Shown here in pieces: positions 34,011-42,828 of a stretch of DNA of 64,000 bases. Source of the DNA: JAMLHH01 sp037189845 (lineage in GTDB: Bacteria; Bacteroidota; Bacteroidia; Chitinophagales; JADIYW01); NCBI GenBank assembly GCA_037189845.1, contig JBBCIS010000003.1, positions 806,001 to 870,000 of the forward strand, given 5' to 3'. The position numbers and the translations under genes were made by a program. The first letter of the stretch is position 1. Each line of letters opens with the position of its first letter. The notes beneath the pieces are model-generated. The model was not told where the DNA came from and did no database searches. It was given only the letters and a program-made list of their open reading frames with translations.

Positions 34011-34039
34011 ATTTGGAAGAGACGATTAGTATTAACGTG

Positions 34040-34588
34040 ATGAATGAACAGGAATTGTTTGAATCAGAGCTTTTGCCTCATGCAGATGCATTGTACAATT
34101 TTGCATTTCATTTGACATATAATGAAGATGATGCCAATGACCTTGTTCAGGAAGCTTTTTTAAAAGCTTATAAATATATTCATAATTACCAGCCAGGAAC
34201 TAACGCAAAGGCATGGTTGTTTAGAATACTAAAAAACACTTTTATCAATGACTATAGAAAATCTTCCAGGCTTCCGGATACTATAGATTATCAGGAACTG
34301 GTAGATATTCACATGGAAGATGAAATTGTAGCATCTTATCAAAACGATCTGAGAGATGATCTTTTCAACGGAACTATGGGTGATGAAATATCAGCAGCTT
34401 TAAACAGTTTACCGGTAGATTTCAAAACAGTCATACTTCTTTGTGATATTGAAGGATTCAGCTACGAGGAGATCTCTAAAATTCTGGAAATTCCTATAGG
34501 AACAGTGAGATCCAGATTGCACAGAGCAAGAAATGTATTAAAGAATAAGCTCCAGGCTTATGCTGAGAGCATGGGTTATAAATCATAG
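34040..34588 (+). CDS. ECF-type RNA polymerase sigma factor
   Basis: An ECF sigma factor of 182 residues from the ATG at 34040; a frame from TTG at 34013 would add nine residues but lies at the likely transcription start. Region 2 is LLPHADALYNFAFHLTYNEDDANDLVQEAFLKAYKYI, which includes the DxxDLVQE core. The -10-binding helix NAKAWLFRILKNTFINDYRK follows. Region 4 is the DIEGFSYEEISKILEIPIGTVRSRLHRAR helix-turn-helix. The anti-sigma gene begins 5 bp downstream. Confidence 0.93.
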   Translation: MNEQELFESELLPHADALYNFAFHLTYNEDDANDLVQEAFLKAYKYIHNYQPGTNAKAWLFRILKNTFINDYRKSSRLPDTIDYQELVDIHMEDEIVASYQNDLRDDLFNGTMGDEISAALNSLPVDFKTVILLCDIEGFSYEEISKILEIPIGTVRSRLHRARNVLKNKLQAYAESMGYKS

Positions 34589-34593
34589 AATAT

Positions 34594-34833
34594 ATGAGAA
34601 CGATTAAGCATAGTTGTAAAGATATACAGGCTAAAATAGAGTTATATCTGGATGGAGAGCTGGATAGATTTACCAGGCAGAATGTAGATGAAGTCATTTC
34701 TGAATGTCCTTTTTGTAAATCAGAGTTTGATAATCAGTCATCTTTAAAAAAGATCCTTCACGTAGGTTTGAAAAGAAGGGAATGTACAGATCAGCTGAGA
34801 AAAAACATAGTAAGTAAAATACGAGGATTGTAG
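34594..34833 (+). CDS. Zinc-finger-type anti-sigma factor
   Basis: A 79-residue soluble protein. H5 and C8 (HSCKDI) with C38 and C41 (CPFCKSEF) give the H-x3-C-like and CxxC ligand pattern of zinc-binding anti-sigma (ZAS) domains. The helix after it is charged and suited to binding sigma. It is cotranscribed with the ECF sigma gene, which is the classic pair. It has no membrane anchor, so it would respond to cytoplasmic rather than envelope signals. Confidence 0.85.
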   Translation: MRTIKHSCKDIQAKIELYLDGELDRFTRQNVDEVISECPFCKSEFDNQSSLKKILHVGLKRRECTDQLRKNIVSKIRGL

Positions 34834-34913
34834 TAGTTGTAAATTGGTATTTTGGTTTAGGTATTGCTTTTATAGAAAACTTGTTTAAACTTTGTTGGTA
34901 TAATTATTAGCAT

Positions 34914-35444
34914 ATGAAAAAAATATTATTTAGCACATTAGTATGTATCCTTTTATTTCAATTCAATTCTGCCAATGCTGTAGAGAAAGGAGATTTAGTA
35001 ATTCAACCAAGCCTGAATCTTGGTAATTATGGATTTAACAATCCATATTCAAATGGAAGAGGAATAGGAGTTACAGGTAATGTCGATTACGCAGTACATG
35101 ATTATGTGAGTGTAGGAGGTTTTATAGGTTTTAATCACGTAAATGTCAGAGGATCTGATTGGAATTATAATCGTTTAGGTTTTGGTGCCAGAGGCGTATT
35201 TCATTTCTGGCAGCTGATAGATGATAAAGCTCAAAAAGATTTAAGATCAGATAAAGTTGACTGGTATATTCCGTTACATGTCGGATACAATATTTACACA
35301 GGAGATTTTGTGGATGGTGGAGATGTTATTTGGGGATTAGGTATGGGTATACGCTACTATTTCAATGATAAGATCGGAATCGCATTTGAATGTGGAGGAA
35401 TGGAACTATCTCCGGCTAAAATCGGTGTAGCAATTAAGCTGTAA
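34914..35444 (+). CDS. Outer-membrane beta-barrel-like protein
   Basis: A 176-residue exported protein: signal peptide (about 1-22, ending SANA), then alternating amphipathic strands with aromatic residues (LVIQPSLNLGNYGF, VGGFIGFNHVNV, LGFGARGVFHFWQ, IGIAFECGGMELSPAKIGVAIKL). This fits a small OmpA-like or autotransporter-type eight-stranded barrel with no peptidoglycan domain. The role is unknown. The gene lies 80 bp after the anti-sigma gene and could be part of its regulon. Confidence 0.7.
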   Translation: MKKILFSTLVCILLFQFNSANAVEKGDLVIQPSLNLGNYGFNNPYSNGRGIGVTGNVDYAVHDYVSVGGFIGFNHVNVRGSDWNYNRLGFGARGVFHFWQLIDDKAQKDLRSDKVDWYIPLHVGYNIYTGDFVDGGDVIWGLGMGIRYYFNDKIGIAFECGGMELSPAKIGVAIKL

Positions 35445-35445
35445 T

Positions 35446-35477
35446 TGTTTAAGGTTTAAAGTTCAAGGTTTAAGGTT
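35446..35477. repeat. Short degenerate GTTTAAAG-type repeat
   Basis: Four imperfect copies of a GTTTAAG/GTTTAAAG/GTTCAAG unit follow the barrel gene stop within about 32 bp. This simple repeat is likely noise or slippage and carries no obvious hairpin. Confidence 0.4.
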
Positions 35478-35548
35478 GGCTGGCGCGCGATTTATCCGGC
35501 GTAAGAATCTTAAAAGACTGTTTTTAAAACCGAAAAATAAACAAAATG

Positions 35549-35574
35549 CCCGAATCGAAAGGTTCGGGTTTTTT
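35549..35574 (+). terminator. Rho-independent terminator after the barrel gene
   Basis: CCCGAATC (35549-35556) pairs with GGTTCGGG (35561-35568), with a GAAA tetraloop, followed by six T. Confidence 0.88.
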
Positions 35575-35607
35575 ATTGGATTTTGGTAAGAAACCGCGTT
35601 AGAAACT

Positions 35608-36351
35608 TTAAACTCCATTCAACCAGATATTGTTATATCCATCTCCAACTTCTATGCTAAAATATTGTTGCTGAACAAGCTCCAGCATGGCCAGAAAGAT
35701 AAAGACTGCATGGATTTTAGTAGTACAATCAGAAAATATTTCCTCAAATCTATAAGATTTTATCTGTGACATTTTATCCAGTAATTTTATCTTTTCATCT
35801 TCTATAGTATAATTATAAGGAACGATTTTATGTTGGATTTCTTCTTTTCTGTCTTTCATCAGATGAATGACTTTATAGAAGCTTTTATATAGCTTGAATA
35901 GGCTGATATGCTCCAGTTCTCCTTCATTACCATATAATTGTATAATATCTGCTACATCTTTTTGAATAGTACCCCTCGGGTAGGACTGTAATCTTTTTTG
36001 TTCCATATCTTTCAGAACTTCCAGTACACCTTTAAACTGCTTGTATTCCATCAGTTTCTGTACTAATTCTGCACGTGGATCTATTTCCTCGCCTTTTTCA
36101 TTGATGTCCTTCCTGGGAAGCAACATTTTAGTTTTAATACGCATCAGAGTTGCAGCCACGAGAATAAACTCGCTGGCAACCTCAATATTCATTTGTTCCA
36201 AAGAGTGTATATAGTCCAGAAAGTCTTTAGTAATTTGATGAATTGGTATATCTTGTATATTCAATTCATCTCTTTCAATGAAGAACAATAGTAAATCAAA
36301 AGGTCCTTCAAATTGGGGCAATGAAATTTGATATGTATTAGAATCCGCCAT
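35608..36351 (-). CDS. scpA: Segregation and condensation protein A
   Basis: Kleisin subunit that links SMC heads and works with ScpB in chromosome condensation and segregation. I use the ATG complement at 36349-36351 (247 residues) because the family motif PQFEGPFDLLLFFIERDEL follows soon after; a longer frame to 36423 adds a poorly fitting N-terminus. IQDIPIHQITKDFLDYI, ASEFILVAATLMRIKTKMLLP and EEIFSDCTTKIHAVFIFLAMLELVQQQ mark the N- and C-terminal SMC-binding regions. It is divergent from the next gene, with 26 bp between them. Confidence 0.92.
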   Translation of the reverse strand: MADSNTYQISLPQFEGPFDLLLFFIERDELNIQDIPIHQITKDFLDYIHSLEQMNIEVASEFILVAATLMRIKTKMLLPRKDINEKGEEIDPRAELVQKLMEYKQFKGVLEVLKDMEQKRLQSYPRGTIQKDVADIIQLYGNEGELEHISLFKLYKSFYKVIHLMKDRKEEIQHKIVPYNYTIEDEKIKLLDKMSQIKSYRFEEIFSDCTTKIHAVFIFLAMLELVQQQYFSIEVGDGYNNIWLNGV

Positions 36352-36377
36352 CTTTGTTCCCGGTAAATATATGACTA

Positions 36378-37655
36378 ATGAGTGATAAGCAGCGCGTGGT
36401 AATTTTTTCTTCAATTCTTTCAAACAGATTGAATTATGTACTGGAAACTATTTTTGAGCAAAGGCTGAAAGTCAGTTATATATTGACTGATAATACTCAA
36501 CTGATCAATAGTAATGATGTGGTCATTGAATACAATAAAGTCAGTACTACAGACTATGATTTTATAGAGGCAGATGATTTTATTCAGCAAAGAGAATTGA
36601 CAGATGGATTTCGACCTGGGATATCCGGAGAAGAAGAGGAGCTGTTGTTATTTCCGACAGAAAGCTCTGTTTTCAGCATGGATATTTTTTCGGCTGTATT
36701 TTATTGCTTATCGCACTATGATGCATATATACAGAAAGAATTTGATGCTCACCACAGAGTGAAGTTTGACAAATGGTTTCCAAGAAAATCAGGATTGGAT
36801 CGGTTGCCTTATGTAGAAATCTGGCAGGATAAAATTAAAAATTACCTGGAAATCAGAGGATTAAGCTGTCATGTACCAGCTTTTGAACAGGATATTTCTT
36901 TCGATATTGATCATATTTATCTGATGGACCAACGTCCTTTTTTTCAACATATCAAAGCTTCGATAGGTGATATTTTAAAACTGAATTTTTTTCAATTGTT
37001 TCACAGATGGCTGATCATCCTGGGTATAACTGAAGATCCGGCTGAAAAATTCTTTGATTTACTGGATTATAATTTTAAAAACAGATTTAACTTTTTTATT
37101 CTCATGAAACATGGGAAAAATAATAGTCTGAATCCGTTGAATGAATTGAAAAAATTACTGATTAAAAAGTTGAAGAAACATGGGGAAATTGGAATTCATC
37201 CATCTTATGAAGCTTCTTATAAAACTGATTTAATTCAAAAAGAAACCAATCAGCTTACAGAAATAGTAGAGTATAAGATAACTGAATCCAGATTTCATTT
37301 TCTGAGAATTAATTTTCCTTCCTCGTTTCATCAATTGATTTCTGCAGGAATAAAAACCGATAAATCTATTGGATATTATGACCAACCGGGATTTTTATCT
37401 TCCACCTGCTTACCGTATCAGTTTTTTGATCCTGTAAAAAATGAAGTAACATCTTTATTTATCGAACCATTTGTCTGGATGGACTCTATGAATAAGTATT
37501 ACAGGGATCTGGATGAAAAGGAAGAGAAGTCAGAATTAATGAACTATAAATCAATAGTCAGGAAATATAATGGTAAGTTCAACGTTGTGTTTCATAACGA
37601 TAGCATGATTGATAGGAGATATAGGAAATTATTAAAATCTTTATTATATAATTAA
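36378..37655 (+). CDS. DUF7033-type protein related to polysaccharide deacetylases
   Basis: A 425-residue soluble protein. The first 120 residues hold a mixed domain (RVVIFSSILSNRLNYVLETIF, RPGISGEEEELLLFPTE). The centre and C-terminus keep parts of the polysaccharide deacetylase layout: HGEIGIHPSYEASYK, SRFHFLRINFPSSFHQLISAGIKTDKSIGY and QPGFLSSTCLPYQFFD, with the HP-containing block replacing the metal-binding HxxxH. This fits Bacteroidota DUF7033 polysaccharide-deacetylase-like proteins. Activity is uncertain because the metal-binding residues appear partly altered. Confidence 0.65.
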   Translation: MSDKQRVVIFSSILSNRLNYVLETIFEQRLKVSYILTDNTQLINSNDVVIEYNKVSTTDYDFIEADDFIQQRELTDGFRPGISGEEEELLLFPTESSVFSMDIFSAVFYCLSHYDAYIQKEFDAHHRVKFDKWFPRKSGLDRLPYVEIWQDKIKNYLEIRGLSCHVPAFEQDISFDIDHIYLMDQRPFFQHIKASIGDILKLNFFQLFHRWLIILGITEDPAEKFFDLLDYNFKNRFNFFILMKHGKNNSLNPLNELKKLLIKKLKKHGEIGIHPSYEASYKTDLIQKETNQLTEIVEYKITESRFHFLRINFPSSFHQLISAGIKTDKSIGYYDQPGFLSSTCLPYQFFDPVKNEVTSLFIEPFVWMDSMNKYYRDLDEKEEKSELMNYKSIVRKYNGKFNVVFHNDSMIDRRYRKLLKSLLYN

Positions 37656-37691
37656 GCCATCTGTTGTTTTTTCGTTTTGAGATATTCTTCA

Positions 37692-37699
37692 TATTTTTA
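37692..37699 (+). promoter_or_regulatory. Possible -7 box of the PorP operon
   Basis: TATTTTTA is close to TAnnTTTG and lies 22 bp before the ATG of the first PorP/SprF gene. The TTTG at 37676-37679 is rather close (12 nt) for a -33 element. Confidence 0.35.
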
Positions 37700-37721
37700 G
37701 AGATTTTTTCGGCAGTTTTTT

Positions 37722-38762
37722 ATGAAAAAAATATTTGTAGTACTTGCAGGTCTGATTTTATGTAATATTTGGCATAGTCAAGTACTAGCTCAGGATTATA
37801 AATTCAACCAGTTTTATAACGCTCCTTTGAATCTGAATCCTGCACTGACCGGGAAATTAAAAGGGTTATACAGATTGACAGCCAATTATCGTGTACAATC
37901 AGTTCCGGTATCTACTCCTGCGCCATACAGTACATTAAGTGCATCCGCTGATTTTGGTCTTTTACGTTCCAGGCTGGGTGGAGATATTTTAGGAGTAGGT
38001 CTGATTGCGTCTGCTGATAATCAGGCTGGCGGAGCTTTGAAGACAAATGATATCATGGCTTCCGTAGCATACCACAAAAGCTTTGGTTATGATAATGAGC
38101 ATTATTTAAGCGCAGGTTTTCAGTTTGGAATCAAAAACAGAAGACTGGATGTATCACAATTATATTTTGAATCCCAGTTCAATTCTTCTATTAATGGATT
38201 TGATCTGTCACTCCCGAATCTTGAAATGTATGACAGAGCATCGTATACAAGGATGAATATGCATGCGGGTATATTCTGGTCATCAAATTTTACAAAAATG
38301 ATCAGCGGTTATGCCGGAGTTTCCATGTTTAATCTGATGCGTCCTAAAGACAGTTTCTTTTCATCAGATTCGGAGAGAGCTTTAAAATTCCACGGACATG
38401 GCGGAGCAACAATAAATATCAATGATAAATTCATGATCAATCCCAATGGGATTTTTATGTCACAGTATAGTTTTAATAACTGGGTAGCGGGCAGCACTGT
38501 TGCTTATAACCTTTCCGGTAAAACGAATCCTTACGAAACCTCTGTTTTTGCAGGTGCATGGTATGAGGGAACGGGTGCAATAATTGGTTCTGCGGGAGTA
38601 CAAATCAAAGGACTTCAGTTTACAATCAGTTATGATAGAACAATATCAGATTTAAGTAATGCGAATAATGGATTTGGGGCATTGGAAGCTTCTATTATAT
38701 TCCAGTCGGCTCCGACTACTTCTGATAAGAAATATCCTATCATGCACTGTCCGAGATTTTAA
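37722..38762 (+). CDS. PorP/SprF family type IX secretion protein (first copy)
   Basis: A 346-residue outer-membrane protein of the PorP/SprF family. It has a signal peptide (about 1-23, ending VLAQ), the family start DYKFNQFYNAPLNLNPALTGKL, a run of beta-strands and a C-terminal strand ending YPIMHCPRF. PorP/SprF proteins help attach gliding or surface adhesins of type B to the outer membrane. Here the next gene encodes a SprB-repeat, type B C-terminal protein and a second PorP/SprF follows. Together they form a likely surface-display unit. Confidence 0.92.
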   Translation: MKKIFVVLAGLILCNIWHSQVLAQDYKFNQFYNAPLNLNPALTGKLKGLYRLTANYRVQSVPVSTPAPYSTLSASADFGLLRSRLGGDILGVGLIASADNQAGGALKTNDIMASVAYHKSFGYDNEHYLSAGFQFGIKNRRLDVSQLYFESQFNSSINGFDLSLPNLEMYDRASYTRMNMHAGIFWSSNFTKMISGYAGVSMFNLMRPKDSFFSSDSERALKFHGHGGATININDKFMINPNGIFMSQYSFNNWVAGSTVAYNLSGKTNPYETSVFAGAWYEGTGAIIGSAGVQIKGLQFTISYDRTISDLSNANNGFGALEASIIFQSAPTTSDKKYPIMHCPRF

Positions 38763-38771
38763 ATATTTGAT

Positions 38772-39833
38772 ATGCAGTTTTTTAGATTATTACTTTTATT
38801 ACTCTTTATATTACCCATTAAATATATAATGGCCTGCGTTGGTACTGACGTATTGGTTGATGTGACACAGGTCAATTGTAATGCAGGCAATAACGGAAGC
38901 ATAAAATTAGTTCCGAGCTTTATCGCACAAAATCTACCTTATACTTATTCCATCAATGGAGGAAGCTATACCAATAATAATACATTTTCCGGATTGACTG
39001 CAGGTCAGTATCAGATAAAAGTTAAGGATAATAATGGTTGTGAATATACTTTGCCCGATCCTGTGGTAATAACGGAACCGGATGTTTTAGAGGTTGAAGT
39101 TTTACATACGCCCATTATATGCGGCAATGACGCCAAGGTATTTGCTCAGATAACAGGAGGTATAAGCCCTTATTTATACAGCTGGAATAATGACCCTGCA
39201 CTTAAGATGGATACTTTGAGGGGAGTTAATGATGGTGTATTTAATCTGGAAGTTACAGATCAGAATAATTGTAAGGCCACAGGAAGTCTGACAATTGCCT
39301 ATGAAGATCCTTTTACTATAGAAATAGTTGCAGACCGGACAGAAATACAGATTGGCGACATTGTTGAACTTTCTGGCAGCGTGAACAGAGGTAGTAATAA
39401 TTATTCCTACCAATGGTATCCGGATAGCGATATGGAATGCTCTACCTGCAGCGAAACATCTTCAAGATTTTTCAATAGTACGGATGTAGTATTGATTGTG
39501 CACGATCTTGATAATGGTTGTGTAGACAGGGATACCATATCAATAGAAGTAGAAGGAAGCTTTTCCTTATATATACCCAATGCTTTTTCTCCGAATGGCG
39601 ACAATAGAAATGAGCGCTTTTTGATTTATGGAGTAGGATTATTGACTGCCACTTTAAATGTATATGACAAAAATGGATTCTCTGTTTATACAGGAGAAGC
39701 ATTATTGAGTGGCTGGGATGGTACAGCAGCCGGTAATCTATTGCCGGCCGGACTATATTTTTATCATGCCAATGTAGTGTATACAGATGGTACTATTCGT
39801 GAACAAAAAGGTCAAATCTCTCTTATCAGATGA
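38772..39833 (+). CDS. SprB-repeat protein with type B T9SS C-terminal domain
   Basis: A 353-residue secreted protein, start 9 bp after the first PorP gene. It has a signal segment (about 1-20), two SprB-like repeats (about 25-175, with NCNAGNNGSIKL, YTYSINGGSY, GQYQIKVKDNNGCEYTLPDP and a second copy ending NCKATGSLTIAYEDP) and a PKD/Ig-like stretch with CSTCSE. The C-terminal gliding-motility-associated type B sorting domain (about 265-353) contains IPNAFSPNGDNRNERFLI, WDG and LLPAGLYFYHANVVYTDG. It is small for SprB-type adhesins. Its 3' end overlaps the second PorP gene by 4 bp. Confidence 0.9.
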   Translation: MQFFRLLLLLLFILPIKYIMACVGTDVLVDVTQVNCNAGNNGSIKLVPSFIAQNLPYTYSINGGSYTNNNTFSGLTAGQYQIKVKDNNGCEYTLPDPVVITEPDVLEVEVLHTPIICGNDAKVFAQITGGISPYLYSWNNDPALKMDTLRGVNDGVFNLEVTDQNNCKATGSLTIAYEDPFTIEIVADRTEIQIGDIVELSGSVNRGSNNYSYQWYPDSDMECSTCSETSSRFFNSTDVVLIVHDLDNGCVDRDTISIEVEGSFSLYIPNAFSPNGDNRNERFLIYGVGLLTATLNVYDKNGFSVYTGEALLSGWDGTAAGNLLPAGLYFYHANVVYTDGTIREQKGQISLIR

Positions 39834-40879
39834 AAAAGCTAATAGTTTTATTGACCTTGGTTTGTACATTTTTTGTACAGCAAAATACATCTGCACAGGA
39901 TTTACATTATTCTCAGCATATTTATAATCCTCTGTATTATAACCCTGCTTTCACAGGATTTATTAAATCCAGAGCACGTGTTACAGCCTCTTATGCAGAT
40001 CGTTACAGACAGGCATATGGAAGTAATGGAATGAGAACTGTCTTTGCCAGCGGAGATATGAATTTTCCTGTTCAAAATGGATATTCTAATAATAGTGCGA
40101 TAGGTGCAGGTGCATATTTTTATAACCACATGGCTGGTGAAAATTCTATCATGGATAATGTAGCAGCCTTGCTGGTATCTTACAGAATATCCCTGGATAA
40201 GGAGAAAAAGCATACAATTGCAGCCGGATTCAATGCATCCTACTGGAACAGAAGATATGACTATACTAATCTGCAGTTTGGAAATCAGTATGATGGTATT
40301 TACTACAATCCTGCAATAAATAGCGGTGAAGGATCAGGCAGTGCTTCAAAGAACAGGTTAGATGCAGGATTAGGTGTACTTTATGCATTTGCTCCAATGG
40401 ATAAATTCAAAGGTTATATAGGAACATCCGTTTATCACTTAATTCCTGACAATGACAATGTCATCAGTTTAGGGCAGGGATTACGATATAATGTTCATGC
40501 CGGATTAGAGCTTGATTTTAAAGATATAAGCTTACAGCCGACCTTTATGTTTGATAACCAGGGGAAAGCTATGGAAATGTATACTGGTGTATTATTTAAA
40601 TACTTTATTATCAATGAGAAAAAAGAAAAATTCTCTCTTTTTGCAGGTCCATACATGAGAATGTACAGATCACCGATAGGAGAGTTCTCTTTGTATACAA
40701 TTAATGTCTTTGGAGGAATACAATACAATGATTTTCAGCTTTTTGTAGCTGCTGATAACACCATTAACCAATCTAAAAATACCTTTGGAGGGTTTAATGG
40801 CTTTGAAGTAGGACTTTCCTACAATTTTGGAGAAGTTGATCAGGGAGGAAAGCGACTTTATTGTCCCACTTTCAGATAA
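39830..40879 (+). CDS. PorP/SprF family type IX secretion protein (second copy)
   Basis: A 349-residue paralogue of the protein encoded two genes upstream. It has a signal peptide (ending TSAQ), the family start DLHYSQHIYNPLYYNPAFTGFI, beta-strands, and a C-terminus ending RLYCPTFR. The sandwich of a type B secreted protein between two PorP/SprF genes suggests that both serve the same cargo or that one was duplicated. The gene overlaps the cargo gene by 4 bp and ends just before the parS-like repeats. Confidence 0.92.
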   Translation: MKKLIVLLTLVCTFFVQQNTSAQDLHYSQHIYNPLYYNPAFTGFIKSRARVTASYADRYRQAYGSNGMRTVFASGDMNFPVQNGYSNNSAIGAGAYFYNHMAGENSIMDNVAALLVSYRISLDKEKKHTIAAGFNASYWNRRYDYTNLQFGNQYDGIYYNPAINSGEGSGSASKNRLDAGLGVLYAFAPMDKFKGYIGTSVYHLIPDNDNVISLGQGLRYNVHAGLELDFKDISLQPTFMFDNQGKAMEMYTGVLFKYFIINEKKEKFSLFAGPYMRMYRSPIGEFSLYTINVFGGIQYNDFQLFVAADNTINQSKNTFGGFNGFEVGLSYNFGEVDQGGKRLYCPTFR

Positions 40880-40881
40880 TA

Positions 40882-40895
40882 GTTCCACGTGGAAC
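40882..40895. promoter_or_regulatory. parS-like centromere site 1
   Basis: GTTCCACGTGGAAC is a perfect 14-bp palindrome matching the ParB-binding parS core as known from Pseudomonas-type sites. It is extended by AAT/ATT on both sides, so it could also form a hairpin in RNA. Confidence 0.7.
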
Positions 40896-40920
40896 TATTA
40901 TTTCTGATTTAGCTTTGATA

Positions 40921-40934
40921 GTTCCACGTGGAAC
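40921..40934. promoter_or_regulatory. parS-like centromere site 2
   Basis: A second exact copy of GTTCCACGTGGAAC, 39 bp after the first, followed by a T run (40937-40943). It may double as the terminator of the PorP operon. Confidence 0.7.
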
Positions 40935-40962
40935 TATTTTTTTATAGAGAATGTGAGTTAAG

Positions 40963-42828
40963 ATGATATATCCTGAATATGATGTGATAGTAGTAGGAGC
41001 AGGACATGCAGGCTGTGAGGCTGCTGCTGCTGCTGCTAATATGGGCTCAAGAGTTTTGCTGATAACGATGAATATGGAAGTTATCGCAAAAATGAGCTGT
41101 AATCCCGCAATGGGTGGTGTTGCGAAAGGGCAAATTCTGAGAGAAATTGATGCCTTAGGTGGTTATTCTGCTATAGTTACTGATAAAACTATGATTCAGT
41201 TTAGAATGCTGAATAAATCTAAAGGCCCGGCTATGTGGAGCCCGAGAGCTCAAAGTGATAGAATGCTTTTTTCTCAGGAGTGGAGATTGATGCTGGAAAG
41301 AACTCCGAATCTTGATATGTGGCAGGAGATGGTCAAAGAGTTGATTGTCGAAGATGGTAAATGCGTAGGAGTGGTTACTAATCTCGGGATCCCTTACCGG
41401 TCAAAAGCGGTTGTATTAACGAACGGCACATTTTTAAATGGGCTCATACATATCGGAGAAAAACAATTCGGAGGTGGTAGAGCGGGTGAAGGTGCAGCAA
41501 AAGGTATTACAGAACAGCTGGTTTCTTTAGGATTTATCAGTGGGAGAATGAAAACGGGAACTCCTCCGAGGGTGGATGGAAGAAGTCTGGATTATTCTAA
41601 AATGGAAGTGCAGCTAGGAGACGAAGATGTAGTAGGATTTTCATACAAAAATATAGAGAAACCCGTTAAGCAAAGACCTTGTTATATCACCTACACCAAT
41701 CAGGAAGTACACGATACATTAAAGACTGGATTTGAAAAATCACCTATGTTTGCCGGCCGTATTCAGGGTTTGGGTCCCAGATATTGCCCTTCTATTGAAG
41801 ATAAAATCAATCGTTTTGCTGAAAGGGACAGACACCAGGTTTTCGTAGAGCCGGAAGGGTGGGATACAGTTGAAGTGTATGTAAATGGATTTTCAACTTC
41901 TTTACCGGAGGATGTACAATATGATGCTTTAAGAAAAATTCCTGGCTTTGAAAATGCTAAGATGTTCAGACCGGGATATGCTATAGAATACGATTTCTTC
42001 CCACCCACTCAGTTAGATGCATCTTTGGAAACCAAGTTGATTAAGGGATTATTTTTTGCCGGACAGATCAATGGTACTACAGGATATGAAGAAGCAGCTT
42101 CTCAGGGTCTGATGGCTGGTATCAATGCACATCTTAGTACGCAGGAAAAAGATCCTTTGATATTAAGCAGAGATGAAGCTTATATAGGAGTATTAATTGA
42201 TGATCTGATCAATAAGGGTACTGAAGAGCCTTACCGTATGTTTACTTCCAGGGCAGAATACAGAATCCTGCTTCGTCAGGATAATGCAGATTTAAGACTT
42301 ACTGAGAAATCTTATGAGCTGGGTCTGGCAGATGAAGCCAGGTACCAACGAGTTCAGGAGAAAAAAATAAAATCTGAAGAGATACTTGAATTACTGAAAG
42401 CTACCAGTGTAACGCCGGAAGAAATAAATCCTTTTCTTCAAAATATAGGTTCAGCAGAAATTACCCAGAAAGTAAAGCTGGATAAGATAGTGTCAAGGCC
42501 TCACGTTAGTATCTCTGATTTAATAAAAAATGTATCTTCTGTAAATGAGCTGCTCAAAGAATTTGATCCGGAATTTATAGAGCAGGCTGAGATCAGTATT
42601 AAGTACGAAGGTTACATCCAGAGAGAAAAGGACATGGCTGATAAATTGCGTCGACTGGATGATGTAAAATTACCTGAGAAAATAGATTATAAATCTATGC
42701 AGTCATTATCTATAGAAGCCAGAGATAAGCTGACTAAGCTAAAGCCTAAAACATTGGGCCAGGCAAGCCGGATCAGTGGAGTATCTCCGGCAGATATTTC
42801 TGTGTTAATGGTATATATTGGAAGATAA
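40963..42828 (+). CDS. mnmG: tRNA uridine-5-carboxymethylaminomethyl(34) synthesis enzyme MnmG
   Basis: FAD-dependent subunit that with MnmE modifies wobble U34 of several tRNAs. The 621-residue product shows the FAD-binding VIVVGAGHAGCEAAAAAA, the MnmG blocks SCNPAMGGVAKGQ, RMLNKSKGPAMWSPRAQ and PRYCPSIEDKI, GYAIEYDFFPP, GLFFAGQINGTTGYEEAASQG, and the helical C-terminal domain (KPKTLGQASRISGVSPADISVL). mnmG (gidA) is often close to the replication origin in bacteria, in keeping with the parS-like sites just upstream. It overlaps the next gene by 1 bp. Confidence 0.97.
   Translation: MIYPEYDVIVVGAGHAGCEAAAAAANMGSRVLLITMNMEVIAKMSCNPAMGGVAKGQILREIDALGGYSAIVTDKTMIQFRMLNKSKGPAMWSPRAQSDRMLFSQEWRLMLERTPNLDMWQEMVKELIVEDGKCVGVVTNLGIPYRSKAVVLTNGTFLNGLIHIGEKQFGGGRAGEGAAKGITEQLVSLGFISGRMKTGTPPRVDGRSLDYSKMEVQLGDEDVVGFSYKNIEKPVKQRPCYITYTNQEVHDTLKTGFEKSPMFAGRIQGLGPRYCPSIEDKINRFAERDRHQVFVEPEGWDTVEVYVNGFSTSLPEDVQYDALRKIPGFENAKMFRPGYAIEYDFFPPTQLDASLETKLIKGLFFAGQINGTTGYEEAASQGLMAGINAHLSTQEKDPLILSRDEAYIGVLIDDLINKGTEEPYRMFTSRAEYRILLRQDNADLRLTEKSYELGLADEARYQRVQEKKIKSEEILELLKATSVTPEEINPFLQNIGSAEITQKVKLDKIVSRPHVSISDLIKNVSSVNELLKEFDPEFIEQAEISIKYEGYIQREKDMADKLRRLDDVKLPEKIDYKSMQSLSIEARDKLTKLKPKTLGQASRISGVSPADISVLMVYIGR

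Noticed and set aside
36352..36423. Upstream extension of scpA
   Set aside because: The extra residues do not fit the ScpA family and overlap the divergent gene start.
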